Positions 1-8,947 of a stretch of 64,000 nucleotides of DNA are shown here, one piece after another. This DNA comes from Chondrus crispus. Taxonomy: Eukaryota > Rhodophyta > Florideophyceae > Gigartinales > Gigartinaceae. The stretch spans positions 40,849-104,848 of the forward strand of contig NW_005178998.1 in NCBI RefSeq assembly GCF_000350225.1, given 5' to 3'. The translations under genes and the position numbers were made by a program. The notes beneath the pieces were generated by a model. That model searched no databases and was not told where the DNA came from. It saw nothing but the letters and a program-made list of their open reading frames with translations. The number at the start of each line of letters is the position of its first letter. Position 1 is the first letter of the stretch.

Positions 1-620
1 TCCTCCGAAACTTCCTCCTCTTCAGAGCCAACTTCATCCGTATTTGGGGTATCAGCTGTATTCCCATTGTCGCCATCGAGCAGTACAACGTCAACATCAG
101 AGTTGATTGAATCACCTTCGTGTGCAGGAATGTCATGCATACCACATGTCGATTCATCAAACTTGACATCCCGTGACACAACAATTTTATTCAACTCTCC
201 GTCCCAAAGTTTGTATGCCTTACTGCATTGCGAGTACCCAAGAAACATTGCTTCACGCGCTCGCAAGTCCAGCTTACGGAGCTCTAATTTTGGTAATGTA
301 TACCAACACTTTGACCCAAATACTCGCAAATGGCCAACATTTGGAGTAGAATTCATCCAAATGTGGTGCGGAGTTGTATTAACGGGCAAAGCGCGTGAAG
401 TAACTCGATTACGTACATATACCGAAGTGGCAAGAGCCTCGGCCCAGAATCGCTTACTGACCTGTTTATGAGAAAGCATTGAGCGGACAAGATCAATCAA
501 AGTTCGATTTAAACGTTCAGCAACACCGTTTTGTTCAGGGGTGTATGCCGTTGTGAGTTGGTGCTGCGTACCGTTTAAATCTAAATGCGACTTGAATTCC
601 GTCCACAAGTACTCTCCACC
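1..620 (-). mobile_element. Copia retrotransposon fragment (integrase C-terminal half)
   Basis: Read on the minus strand this is an uninterrupted Copia pol frame running off the left edge. It begins inside the integrase core just after the second catalytic Asp (residues GEYLW), continues through the family signature TPEQNGVAERLNRTL, then RFWAEAL, and the motif GYSQCSKAYKLW followed by VVSRDVKFDE that marks the integrase C-terminus before the acidic linker to reverse transcriptase. The frame stops abruptly near 620, about 50 bases before the start codon of the VHS-GAT gene, so the element is broken on that side. The end of the fragment matches the beginning of the Copia frame at 62014-64000 in type but not in sequence, so they are different copies. 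Its promoter-proximal position could affect the neighbouring gene, but nothing in the sequence shows this. Confidence 0.9.
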
Positions 621-670
621 GACCCAACGGTCCCCCCGCCGTACCCCTCAGCCCACCCCCGCGACCAACA

Positions 671-3277
671 ATGAGCGGCCGCGACCTCCCCCGCTCGGCG
701 ACCTACTCCGTGCGCGACTTCTCGCCGACGCGCGCGCGCACGTCCGCGACGACGGGCACGTTCAACTCGCGCCGCGGCGTCGCGGCACCGCGCACGCACT
801 CCTTCGGCCACGCGCCGGACCCGCTCCTCCCGAGCGCCATCCCCGGGTCCTCCACGCGCGGCAAGCCCAAGCGCCTGGACCCGTTCCTGACGAAGGTTGT
901 CGTCAAGGTCGACGAGGCGACCGAGCCGGGCATCTCCGAGGAGGAGGGCGAGCGGAAGCGCATCGAGCTCGTCAACATCGTGCTCGATCGCACCGGCGAC
1001 GCCGCGCATACCTCGCACGGCGCGTCCGTGATCTCCGGCGGCCAGGCCGTCGCGTTTGCCCTGCGGAAGAGGCTCAAGAGTGAGGACGAGATCGCCGTGC
1101 TCAACACCCTCACCTTGTTGGATGAACTCATGCGCACGTGTCCATACTTTTACCGCTTTATCGCAAACGAAAAGTTCTTCCGCAGGCTCTGGCGCTTCGT
1201 CGTCCCGGACTATAAGGACGGCGTCAAGTCGATGATCCCCATCTTCGGGAAGGTCCGTATTCATCAGGGTATGCGCGGAAGCGGCTCGGAGATTTCAGAG
1301 CGCGTCCGCATCCTTATTCGTGCGTGGGCGGAGGAGCTTTCCGTCATGCAGAAGGGCCGCTACGACCCGGATGCAGGTTTCCTTATGGAGCGCTACAACA
1401 ACAAGCGCTCCCGTGTCAACTTTCCGCCGGTTCCGGAGACCCCGTTGCCCTGGGTCTGTCCCGTCAGCCACGGCTCGGCGTCTTCGTCGCGGCGCGGGGG
1501 GAAGAAGGAGGAAAAACTCACCCTCACCTTGGCCGAGGTGGAGAACACCGTTAGTTTGTTTTCCAATATCGTCGACAACGCAAAGTCAGTCACCGACCTA
1601 AAGGACGAGGTCTGCTCCGATATGGCCGAGCGCTGCTTGTACATCAAGGCAAACCTCTCCCGCATGAGTATGAACATGAGCAAGGAGACTGAGCTCACGC
1701 GCGCCATCGCTGTCAGCGAGTTGCTCGAGAAAAGTCTCACCCAATACCGGAGCAGCTTGGAAAGCGGCCGCATCGTCAAAAGCATTCCAACTGTCGATAC
1801 CATCAGTCTGCAAAGCGAGGACGAGGGATACGGCGACCTTGACCGCCGCCAGACCTCTTCTCACAGTCTGGATCGGTATCATGACTCAAGGCCTCGGGAG
1901 CTTGAACGACGTCAAAGTCGCTACACGGACGAATCGGATCATTCGAGTGCCGGGGTTGTAACCTATCCGCCAGAAGATAAGCCGTACAAGCCCCGCGATC
2001 GAAGCCGTTCTCCTGCTCCTCGTCGTCGTGAATCTAGCCCTGATCAGAGGAGGCCATCCAACTCTTCAATAGAAAAAAGATCGCGTCGCGACCCGAAAAA
2101 GTCTCTGAGACGTCGGGAAAAAAGCGACAGTGACTTGGTAGAGCTTGCCAAACAAAAGGAAAAGATGAAGATAAAGAAAAAGAAGGCGGCAATAGCCGCG
2201 GCCAAAAAGGACCAAGGTCTCATCCAGCTTCCTGTCGAGGATACAGTGTTTAGCTCAAGTTCAGACTCAGAGGATGAGAACGCCGCCAAAGACGGGTCTA
2301 CGCTTCTCGCAGAGCGCTATGCTTCCCGCAAAGGTTCAAAAACGTCACAGTCTCAAGCTGCGTCTAGCTCTAGATCAGTCGCCCTAAACGGGAGTTTGAC
2401 ATCAGTTCCACCTACCGCGTCTGCCGCGAGTCCCGCAGTTCCTGGGAGCGCGAGCTCGGCAGGCTTTCCACCAAATCCTGCTGCTATGTACCAATCTGTG
2501 GGTTCGGGAATGGGTTACAATCCAATGATGATGGTTCCAAATCCATACGCCATGTATGGGTCTGTCAACCCTATGCCAATGGCTGACCCTATGAATATGT
2601 ATGGGGCATATCAGACGGTCAATCCAGCCATGTACTACAACACTGTGAACCCACACATGTATGCCACACATCATATGCAAATGATGCCCGGAGTGCAGCC
2701 GGGAGTTGGTCCCGCTCATCCAAATCCGCAAGCTAACGCGCAGTCTGCGGACGGCACCCCTTCTCCAGGTCAATCTAGTCAAAACATGTTCATGCCTGCT
2801 GCTCCCCCAGCTAATGCCCCACAGGCTGTACCTCAACCATCATTCCCAACCCCTTCCGAACCTCAACAAAGTGCCCCCAATATGACTACAGCAAATCCCG
2901 GGACGCAAGCTGCGGCAATGCCAAGCCATCCGATGGCGTCATTTTATTCTAGCAGTGCGGGTCAAGCCCAAATGGGGTCTCAAGGCGGCTTTCCGTTCAT
3001 GATGCAACCCGCATCCGCACCTGCGCCATTTCTGCAAACAGCGCAGACTGACATGCCTGCGGCCCCGGATGCCCTCACAGTTCAAATGTCGCAGCAGAAC
3101 AACCCGAATGCTCAAGCCTTCGCTTATCAGTCGGCGATGCATCAAGCGGCCGCTGCGTATCACGCAGCGGCAGAAGCGTATCGGAGTGTCTCTGGGCAAG
3201 CCCCGATTGGCGCCCCGCAAGCAAATAACTCCGGCAACCCTCCGATGGGGCAGAACAGGGGGGGCGGTGGAGACTAA
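671..3277 (+). CDS. VHS-GAT domain protein, TOM1-like (ESCRT-0 type sorting adaptor)
   Basis: Single-exon 868-aa protein. Residues about 72-225 form a VHS domain (helical superhelix with the run LNTLTLLDELMRTCPYF and the closing helix RVRILIRAWAEEL). Residues about 283-363 form a GAT three-helix bundle. VHS-GAT proteins of the TOM1 type bind ubiquitinated cargo and clathrin on endosomes and feed it to ESCRT complexes; in organisms lacking HRS/STAM they are thought to act as ESCRT-0. Residues about 385-590 are Ser/Arg/Lys-rich with an acidic serine cluster (SSSSDSEDE), a likely casein kinase 2 target. The last 280 residues are a disordered Met/Pro/Asn/Gln/Ala-rich tail. The start at 671 is the first ATG after the Copia breakpoint. 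No gamma-adaptin ear is visible, which argues against GGA. The domain call is firm; the TOM1 subfamily is likely. Confidence 0.85.
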   Translation: MSGRDLPRSATYSVRDFSPTRARTSATTGTFNSRRGVAAPRTHSFGHAPDPLLPSAIPGSSTRGKPKRLDPFLTKVVVKVDEATEPGISEEEGERKRIELVNIVLDRTGDAAHTSHGASVISGGQAVAFALRKRLKSEDEIAVLNTLTLLDELMRTCPYFYRFIANEKFFRRLWRFVVPDYKDGVKSMIPIFGKVRIHQGMRGSGSEISERVRILIRAWAEELSVMQKGRYDPDAGFLMERYNNKRSRVNFPPVPETPLPWVCPVSHGSASSSRRGGKKEEKLTLTLAEVENTVSLFSNIVDNAKSVTDLKDEVCSDMAERCLYIKANLSRMSMNMSKETELTRAIAVSELLEKSLTQYRSSLESGRIVKSIPTVDTISLQSEDEGYGDLDRRQTSSHSLDRYHDSRPRELERRQSRYTDESDHSSAGVVTYPPEDKPYKPRDRSRSPAPRRRESSPDQRRPSNSSIEKRSRRDPKKSLRRREKSDSDLVELAKQKEKMKIKKKKAAIAAAKKDQGLIQLPVEDTVFSSSSDSEDENAAKDGSTLLAERYASRKGSKTSQSQAASSSRSVALNGSLTSVPPTASAASPAVPGSASSAGFPPNPAAMYQSVGSGMGYNPMMMVPNPYAMYGSVNPMPMADPMNMYGAYQTVNPAMYYNTVNPHMYATHHMQMMPGVQPGVGPAHPNPQANAQSADGTPSPGQSSQNMFMPAAPPANAPQAVPQPSFPTPSEPQQSAPNMTTANPGTQAAAMPSHPMASFYSSSAGQAQMGSQGGFPFMMQPASAPAPFLQTAQTDMPAAPDALTVQMSQQNNPNAQAFAYQSAMHQAAAAYHAAAEAYRSVSGQAPIGAPQANNSGNPPMGQNRGGGGD

Positions 3278-3953
3278 TTATTGCAAGTAATCGTCGCTGA
3301 CGTACTTCCGCGAGGGGTATTGTTGCGTAGGTGGCACTGGACGAAGCTCGCGGCGAATTTGAAAGATGAATCTCCCTGCGTGCGTTGCGAAGTACTGATG
3401 AATTGCGTGACCATCGTTTCATGAAGCGACTCCGACGCTCTCGGTTGTCACCATTTTTCTGGCAAAGAACCGCTGTTGCAACTTGCGAAAAGATAATTGA
3501 AGGAATTGAAGGAATCAGCCCATTCCGCAAAGTTTGTAGTCTCAAACTGATTATGGAATTTATTATCTACAGTCTCCTTGGTGGGGCGGAAGTATGAACT
3601 TAAAACTCCTCAGTAAAAGAGAGAAAAAGTATGTAACTGTCCAGTCGAGTTTTACTGGAGTAGTTTCGCTCGAGTAACTGTAGTGGGAGATCCCGCAGAA
3701 TGTTCCTATCGTTCCGTAGAGAGAATTCACAATCTTCGATCGACTTCTGCGAGCACACATCATCTGCCCTCTATGAGTCTAAGACAATTTTGCGAAACCA
3801 TTCCTCTACACCATTTGATATTTTGAAGATTTCTGAGCCGGACCTTCGAACTGCTTTGCTCCCCCCGCTGATACTGAACCAGCCGACGCCTTGCAATGCC
3901 GCCACAAAAATGTTCAACGCACCATCACTTAAAAGCTAACTAGGCAGTGGATC
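3278..3953. other. Intergenic region between convergent genes
   Basis: About 675 bases between the stop codons of the VHS-GAT gene (+) and the gamma-CA-like gene (-). No convincing coding frame, RNA gene or repeat was seen. It should hold both 3' UTRs. Confidence 0.6.
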
Positions 3954-4819
3954 TCATGCCGAGCCAGCCTGCCTTTGCAGCCTGCGATCCTCTTCCACGA
4001 CCCTGGCCTGGGTCTCAACAATGTCGGCCTCTTTCCCAATGAGTCCCATATGCGAATTATAATCCTCCGAGCGCTCATCCAACAGCTCCTGCCTCAACTT
4101 CTCCGCCTCGATCTGTTCATGGGTTTTCCCCGCCTCGGTCGCATGCGCAGACGCCAAATTGGCCATATCAATCGACGCCTGCTTAATTGCCTCCTGCTCC
4201 TGTGCGCTAAGGGTCCTCTCCCGAACTGCCGGAACTCCGCTCCACAGCTCGCCGTCAGCGATCTCCGTGCCCGGAGCGACGTAGCTCCCGGGGGCGACCA
4301 TGGACCCAGCTCCCACGACGGCGCCCTTGGCGATGACGGCGGCGGGCCCGACGACAGAATTGGGGCCCACGGCAGCCGCCTCCACGACCGCTCCGCACGA
4401 GATGGTGGCGGCCGCACCGACGCGCGACGGCGCATGGATGACGGCGCGGTCCTGCACGGCAGCGCGTTCGCCAATGGTCACGGGGCCCGTGTCGCCGCGG
4501 ATGACGGCGCCGTACCAGACCGAGGAGGAGGCGTGCAGCTCGACGTTGCCGATGACGCTAGCCGACGGTGCCAGGAAGACGTCCGAGGAGATGATGGGCT
4601 TCGAATCGCGCAGATTCATGACTTGGCGGTGGCGCGAGACTGGAGAGGTGGGGGCGGTTAGATGGGCGCGGGTTTCATGGTGGGATGGTGCGGTAGGAGA
4701 TTGGGTGACTTACGTTGCTCGATGAAGGCGTACTTGCCTTGCAAACGGGAGCCGACGCGATCGAGGGCCTGGCCGGTCTCGCGTATCATCATTCCGGCCG
4801 CGTAAGCTGCGCGACGCAT
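3954..4819 (-). CDS. Gamma-carbonic-anhydrase-like subunit of mitochondrial complex I
   Basis: Two exons on the minus strand: 4819-4714 and 4639-3954, with a 74-nt GT-AG intron at 4713-4640. Splicing gives 263 residues and joins the N-terminal RETGQALDRVGSRLQGK to EQLSRHRQVMNL. This is the conserved entry segment of plant-type gamma-CA subunits, which form the matrix-side domain of complex I. Residues about 45-185 are left-handed beta-helix hexapeptide repeats. The C-terminal 70 residues are a charged helix. Of the three zinc ligands only the first histidine is present (VIHAPS); at the place of the usual GHSAVLHG the protein reads SCGAVVEA, so the second and third histidines are gone. This matches the catalytically inactive CAL type. 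The start at 4819 gives the expected family N-terminus. Confidence 0.88.
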
Positions 4820-5331
4820 TGTGGGTGGGGGATGCGGATCAGGGGGGTTGGGGGATTCCGGTGCGAACCGGAGGTGGTGCGTGGTGGTGCGTGGTGGCGA
4901 CAGGAGGGTAAGGAGCAATGCGGATAGGTATCAGGGAGGGAGCGGGATCGGACGGGATTGTGCGTGCGCAAAATTGCGGTGGAAATTAATTTTTCGGGAG
5001 GGGAGGAACAATTGGAAGTTGGGGAATGTAATTTCACAGCAGAGAGGGGGTAATTGGGGACAGATGGAAAGGGCAGTGTGGACTTGGCTATCTATCTCGT
5101 CAAAACTCCGCGGTAAAGGGCGCCCGTCTAGGGGAGGAGCCGTCGCAGTGGCAACGCAGGAAGCGCAATGGAGCTAGAGCGTGGTGCCGCGAGTACAGCA
5201 ACGCAGTAAGCAAACAACTAGATCAACTAAGCCATGCAGTTCGTTCGGTAGGACGCGCTCGCAAAATTCTCTTCTCTCTCTTCTCAGACGCAAGTTTGTG
5301 CAGTTGCTTTTACTCTGGCAGTGCGTCGAGC
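4820..5331. other. Intergenic region, upstream of the gamma-CA-like gene
   Basis: About 510 bases between the start of the gamma-CA-like gene and the stop of eL36, both on the minus strand. It should contain the promoter of the first and the 3' UTR of the second. No coding or RNA feature was recognised. Confidence 0.55.
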
Positions 5332-5625
5332 TTATCCGCGCTTGCTGCGAAGGGCCTCGCTCATCTCCTCTCTCTTGCGCTTTGCGCGGATGTGGGTGCC
5401 GAGTCTCTTCTTCGCGAACTTGAGAGCGCGCTTGTCCTTTCCGATCCGGAGCAGCTCGATGATGCGCTTCTCGTACGGTGAGAAGCCGACGACCTCCTTC
5501 ATGACCTGGCGGACGACCTCGCCGCGCACGGTGACGCGGCCCTTCGTGTGCGAAGACCGCTTGGCCAAGGGGATGCGCTTGGTGACGATGTGGCCCTTGT
5601 TAATGCCGACGGCGATTCCGGCCAT
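5332..5625 (-). CDS. RPL36: 60S ribosomal protein eL36
   Basis: A 97-aa basic protein in one exon. It is a component of the cytosolic large ribosomal subunit. The sequence matches eL36 along its length: N-terminal [11 protein letters not shown], the central [17 protein letters not shown] and the C-terminal helix ending [14 protein letters not shown]. The length is normal for the family. The start codon at 5623-5625 gives the usual MAGIAVG-type N-terminus. It is transcribed divergently from importin beta across a 433-bp spacer, so the two probably share a bidirectional promoter region. Confidence 0.95.
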   Translation of the reverse strand: MAGIAVGINKGHIVTKRIPLAKRSSHTKGRVTVRGEVVRQVMKEVVGFSPYEKRIIELLRIGKDKRALKFAKKRLGTHIRAKRKREEMSEALRSKRG

Positions 5626-6058
5626 TGCGAGAGACGTAGGGGGGAAACGGGGGTTGGGGTCGGGGAGGGGAGCGGCGCGGCTGAAAGGATGCGAGTTGAG
5701 GGGCGGGGAGGGGCAGGCGGGGGAAGGAGAAACGCCTGATCGCCGACATGGTTCACAATCGCGGACACCGACGACGAGTCAAATTGGATCAATGAGAAAA
5801 TTGTAAAAATAGTCGATTCCCGCTGGAAGGGCACACTGCACGCCCGACGGCCGGGCCGACCTTTCCAATCACTGCCCGTTCCCCCCGCCCTCCATTCCCA
5901 GCATCCCCCGCCGCCCTCCACCTCCCCAGCGTCTACCGCCGAAGCGCACCCCCCGTCTTCCTCTCTTCCGTCCCCCATCCCCTGAACCCCCTGTCCTCCC
6001 ATCCCCCACTCCCTCCATCACCACCCCAACCCTACCGCGTCCCTCGGTTTGCTCCGCC
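5626..6058. promoter_or_regulatory. Divergent promoter region, eL36 / importin beta
   Basis: This 433-bp spacer separates the start codons of eL36 (-) and importin beta-1 (+). The importin-proximal half is extremely pyrimidine-rich on the plus strand (long runs of C and T from about 5880 to 6050). No TATA box stands out. The promoter role is inferred from position only. Confidence 0.5.
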
Positions 6059-8707
6059 ATGGACGTCACGCAGATTCTGCTGTCGGCTCAGAGCGCCGAC
6101 CAGGCTGTCCGACGCGAGGCGGAGCGCGTGCTGAAGGAGGCTGAGGAGAACAATTTCTCCCTCTACCTCGTCCGTCTCGTCGACCAGCTCGCCGGCGATA
6201 ACCACGAACCAGAATCGCGTCGTCTTGCAGGCCTCATCGTCAAGAATGCTATCGATGCACGCGACCCCGCCGTCAGAACCCATCTCGCTGATAGATGGAT
6301 CCACACAGTCGACGAGCCCTCCAAGGTCCACATCCGCTCTGTCCTTTTCAAGGCACTCGGCGCACAGGCCCCGGAGCCACGTCGCGCTGCCGCACAAGTT
6401 ATATCAAAGATTGCTTGTATCGACTTGGCCAGGCCCGGCGCATGGGACTCCCTCATCAAGGACTTGCTCACCAATTGCACATTGCCCACCTCCGAAGATC
6501 ATCTCAAGCAGGCCTCGCTAGAGGCCCTGGGTTACATCTGTGAGGAGGCCGCTTTCGGACACCTTGGCGAACAAATTTTATCCTCCAATTCCAATGACAT
6601 TCTCACCGCCGTCATTCAGGGCATGTCATACCCGGGCTCGCCTGTGAGTAACGAACAGTCCATTGCTGCCGTCCGTCTCGCTGCGACCAACGCCCTCAAC
6701 AATGCACTCGAGTTTGCCCACGCCCAGTTTGAGATTCAGGAGCAGCGCAACGCCATCGTCACCACGGTTTGTGATGCCGCCCGCGCAGGCGATGATAGTG
6801 TCCGCCAGGCGGCTTTTGAAGGCTTAGTTAAAATCGCAGAGCACTACTACGACAAGCTTCATGAGCGCATTGTCGACATTTATGCCCTCACAGAAAACGC
6901 TATTCGCAACGATATCGAACCTGTGGCTATGCAAGCGATTGAGTTTTGGAGTACCGTCGCAGAGGAAGAAATTACCCTCATCTACGAGGCCGACGCCGCA
7001 CGAGAAGCAGGCACTGTTCCGGATCGAAGAAGCAAGCAGTTTGTCATTAAGGCGTTGCCATATATGTATCAACCCATCTTTGATTCTCTCAAAAAACAAG
7101 AGGATGATCCCCTTGAGGATTCGTCTTGGAATGTCGCTACAGCGGCCGGAGCATGTCTCGAGCTCTTGGCTCAAGCAGCTCCGGATTCTATCTTGGAACT
7201 TGTCCGCCCTTTTATTCAGAGAAACATTCCGGATAAGGCCAATTGGAGGTCACGCGAAGCTGCCATTCTTGCATTTGGAAGCGTGCTTGAAGGACCACCC
7301 ATAGAACATGTCAAAGCCCTTGTCCGTGAGGCCGTCGGTATTCTCGTGGAGACTCTCCAACAGGATCCCAGCCTTGCTGTCAAGGACACCACGGCATGGA
7401 CGCTCGCTCGCGTAGTTTCCGTTGATCGCGACACCACTCTCGCCCATCTCCCAGCTCTTGTGAATTGTTTACGAGGTACTTTAGCCACCGCTGAAAGCCC
7501 CGTTCTCGCGGCTCATATTTGCTTCGCAATTCACAATCTGGCCGTTCGATTCAGTGAGGAATGTGAGGAGGAGACTGGGTCTTTGCGGGAACACATTGAG
7601 GCACTTTTGCAAAGCCTATTACAAGCGGCTGATCGGGACGACGCCTCTGAGGGCTATCTGCGTATCACTGCGTATGAGGCTATCAACGCTCTTTTCCGAA
7701 GCGTCTCAAAGGATGGCATTCCATTTGTCCTTAGGTGCGTTCCACATCTTTTAGAAAAGCTGGTAGCCACGCTTGGTGGTCTACCTCGAGCGCTTAACGA
7801 GGACGAGGTTTCAGACATGCTCGAGCTACAAGGTCTATTGTGTGGGACCCTAGCAGTGGCTTCGCATCGCCTGAACTCTACGCAGATATCTCCCTATGCA
7901 GACAGCATGATGCAAGCATACCTTCAAGCATTTCGAATGAACGGTTCGGCGGCTGCCATTGAAGAAGCGTTGCTCGCGGTAGGGGCACTCGCTGAAGCTG
8001 CAGGCAAAGAGTTCAACAGGTACATGCCACATTTCATGCCCACTCTCCAGCATGCGCTTAGTAACATTGCGCATCACCAAATCTGTGCCATTGCCGTCTC
8101 AGTGGTGGCCGAGTTATGTCGCGCTCTTGGGAAGGAACTATTTGCCTATTCGGACAATATCGTGTTCTTGCTGCTTGAAGCGTTAAAAAGCAAGTCCTTG
8201 GTGCGCTCGGTGAAACCTCCAATTTTGTCATGTTTCGGAGATATCGCGATGGCAGTAAAGGGCAACTTTGAAAATTACTTGGATCAAGTGATGAATTGTA
8301 TGAAGCAAGCAGCTGAGTCAAGCGTTCAAGTGAATGTGCTGCCTGACGACTTCGACACACAGGAATGGCTTCTGCTGCTGCGGGAATCAATTTTCGAAGC
8401 ATATATTGGAATTATAAACGGGTTGCGGGATGAAGGGAAGCAAGAGCTCCTGACCCCACATCGGGAGTGGATTGTTGGGTTTTCGGAGTGGATCGTGCAG
8501 GGTGCCGCTCAAGGAGGCGCATTTCCCGACGAGATGATAAAACCAATAGCTGGAGTCATGGGTGACCTAGTGGATGCAGTACCAAGTACAAAAGAGCACG
8601 TGGCACGCAACGCATGGCTGGCCAATCTTGTAGATCGAGGCTCTCAATCGACAGATGAACGAACGAAAGAAACTGCAAAGTGGGCGTGGGCTACTATTTT
8701 CCAGTAG
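6059..8707 (+). CDS. KPNB1: Importin subunit beta-1 (karyopherin beta)
   Basis: An 882-aa protein in one exon, matching the usual 860-880 aa of importin beta-1/Kap95. It is the nuclear import receptor that binds importin alpha and cargo, passes through nuclear pores by contacting FG repeats, and releases cargo on RanGTP binding. The whole protein is a HEAT-repeat solenoid. The N-terminal repeats (the Ran-binding part, about residues 1-150) carry ESRRLAGLIVKNA, a well-conserved element of the family. Further HEAT helices are visible throughout, for example SYPGSPVSNEQS, NWRSREAAILAFGS and YLRITAYEAINALF. The acidic loop region is only mildly acidic (SEECEEETGS near residue 500). The start at 6059 lies directly at the beginning of the first HEAT repeat, as in homologues. 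The frame is intact. Confidence 0.95.
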   Translation: MDVTQILLSAQSADQAVRREAERVLKEAEENNFSLYLVRLVDQLAGDNHEPESRRLAGLIVKNAIDARDPAVRTHLADRWIHTVDEPSKVHIRSVLFKALGAQAPEPRRAAAQVISKIACIDLARPGAWDSLIKDLLTNCTLPTSEDHLKQASLEALGYICEEAAFGHLGEQILSSNSNDILTAVIQGMSYPGSPVSNEQSIAAVRLAATNALNNALEFAHAQFEIQEQRNAIVTTVCDAARAGDDSVRQAAFEGLVKIAEHYYDKLHERIVDIYALTENAIRNDIEPVAMQAIEFWSTVAEEEITLIYEADAAREAGTVPDRRSKQFVIKALPYMYQPIFDSLKKQEDDPLEDSSWNVATAAGACLELLAQAAPDSILELVRPFIQRNIPDKANWRSREAAILAFGSVLEGPPIEHVKALVREAVGILVETLQQDPSLAVKDTTAWTLARVVSVDRDTTLAHLPALVNCLRGTLATAESPVLAAHICFAIHNLAVRFSEECEEETGSLREHIEALLQSLLQAADRDDASEGYLRITAYEAINALFRSVSKDGIPFVLRCVPHLLEKLVATLGGLPRALNEDEVSDMLELQGLLCGTLAVASHRLNSTQISPYADSMMQAYLQAFRMNGSAAAIEEALLAVGALAEAAGKEFNRYMPHFMPTLQHALSNIAHHQICAIAVSVVAELCRALGKELFAYSDNIVFLLLEALKSKSLVRSVKPPILSCFGDIAMAVKGNFENYLDQVMNCMKQAAESSVQVNVLPDDFDTQEWLLLLRESIFEAYIGIINGLRDEGKQELLTPHREWIVGFSEWIVQGAAQGGAFPDEMIKPIAGVMGDLVDAVPSTKEHVARNAWLANLVDRGSQSTDERTKETAKWAWATIFQ

Positions 8708-8947
8708 TGTTCGTCGTGGAGTAGTGAACGCGCTCAATTTGGAAATGTGGGGGGCAGAGGGGGAAGAAAGCGAAGTGATGCTGAACTTAATCGGTGTAGT
8801 AGCGAGGCAGTCGTCCCGCATTGACAGGAAAACGAAAAACACAAAATTTGAAAAGTGAATGAACAACACGCCGCAAGACGAAAGGTCTGTGCTCTGACCT
8901 AATTCAGGCTAACCTACTTTCTAGCTGTTTCTTTCTTCACATTGTAA

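Noticed and set aside
541..1264. Long open frames on both strands overlapping the start of the VHS-GAT gene
   Set aside because: They are Arg/Ala-rich by-products of the very GC-rich third-codon positions of the VHS-GAT gene and have no recognisable content.
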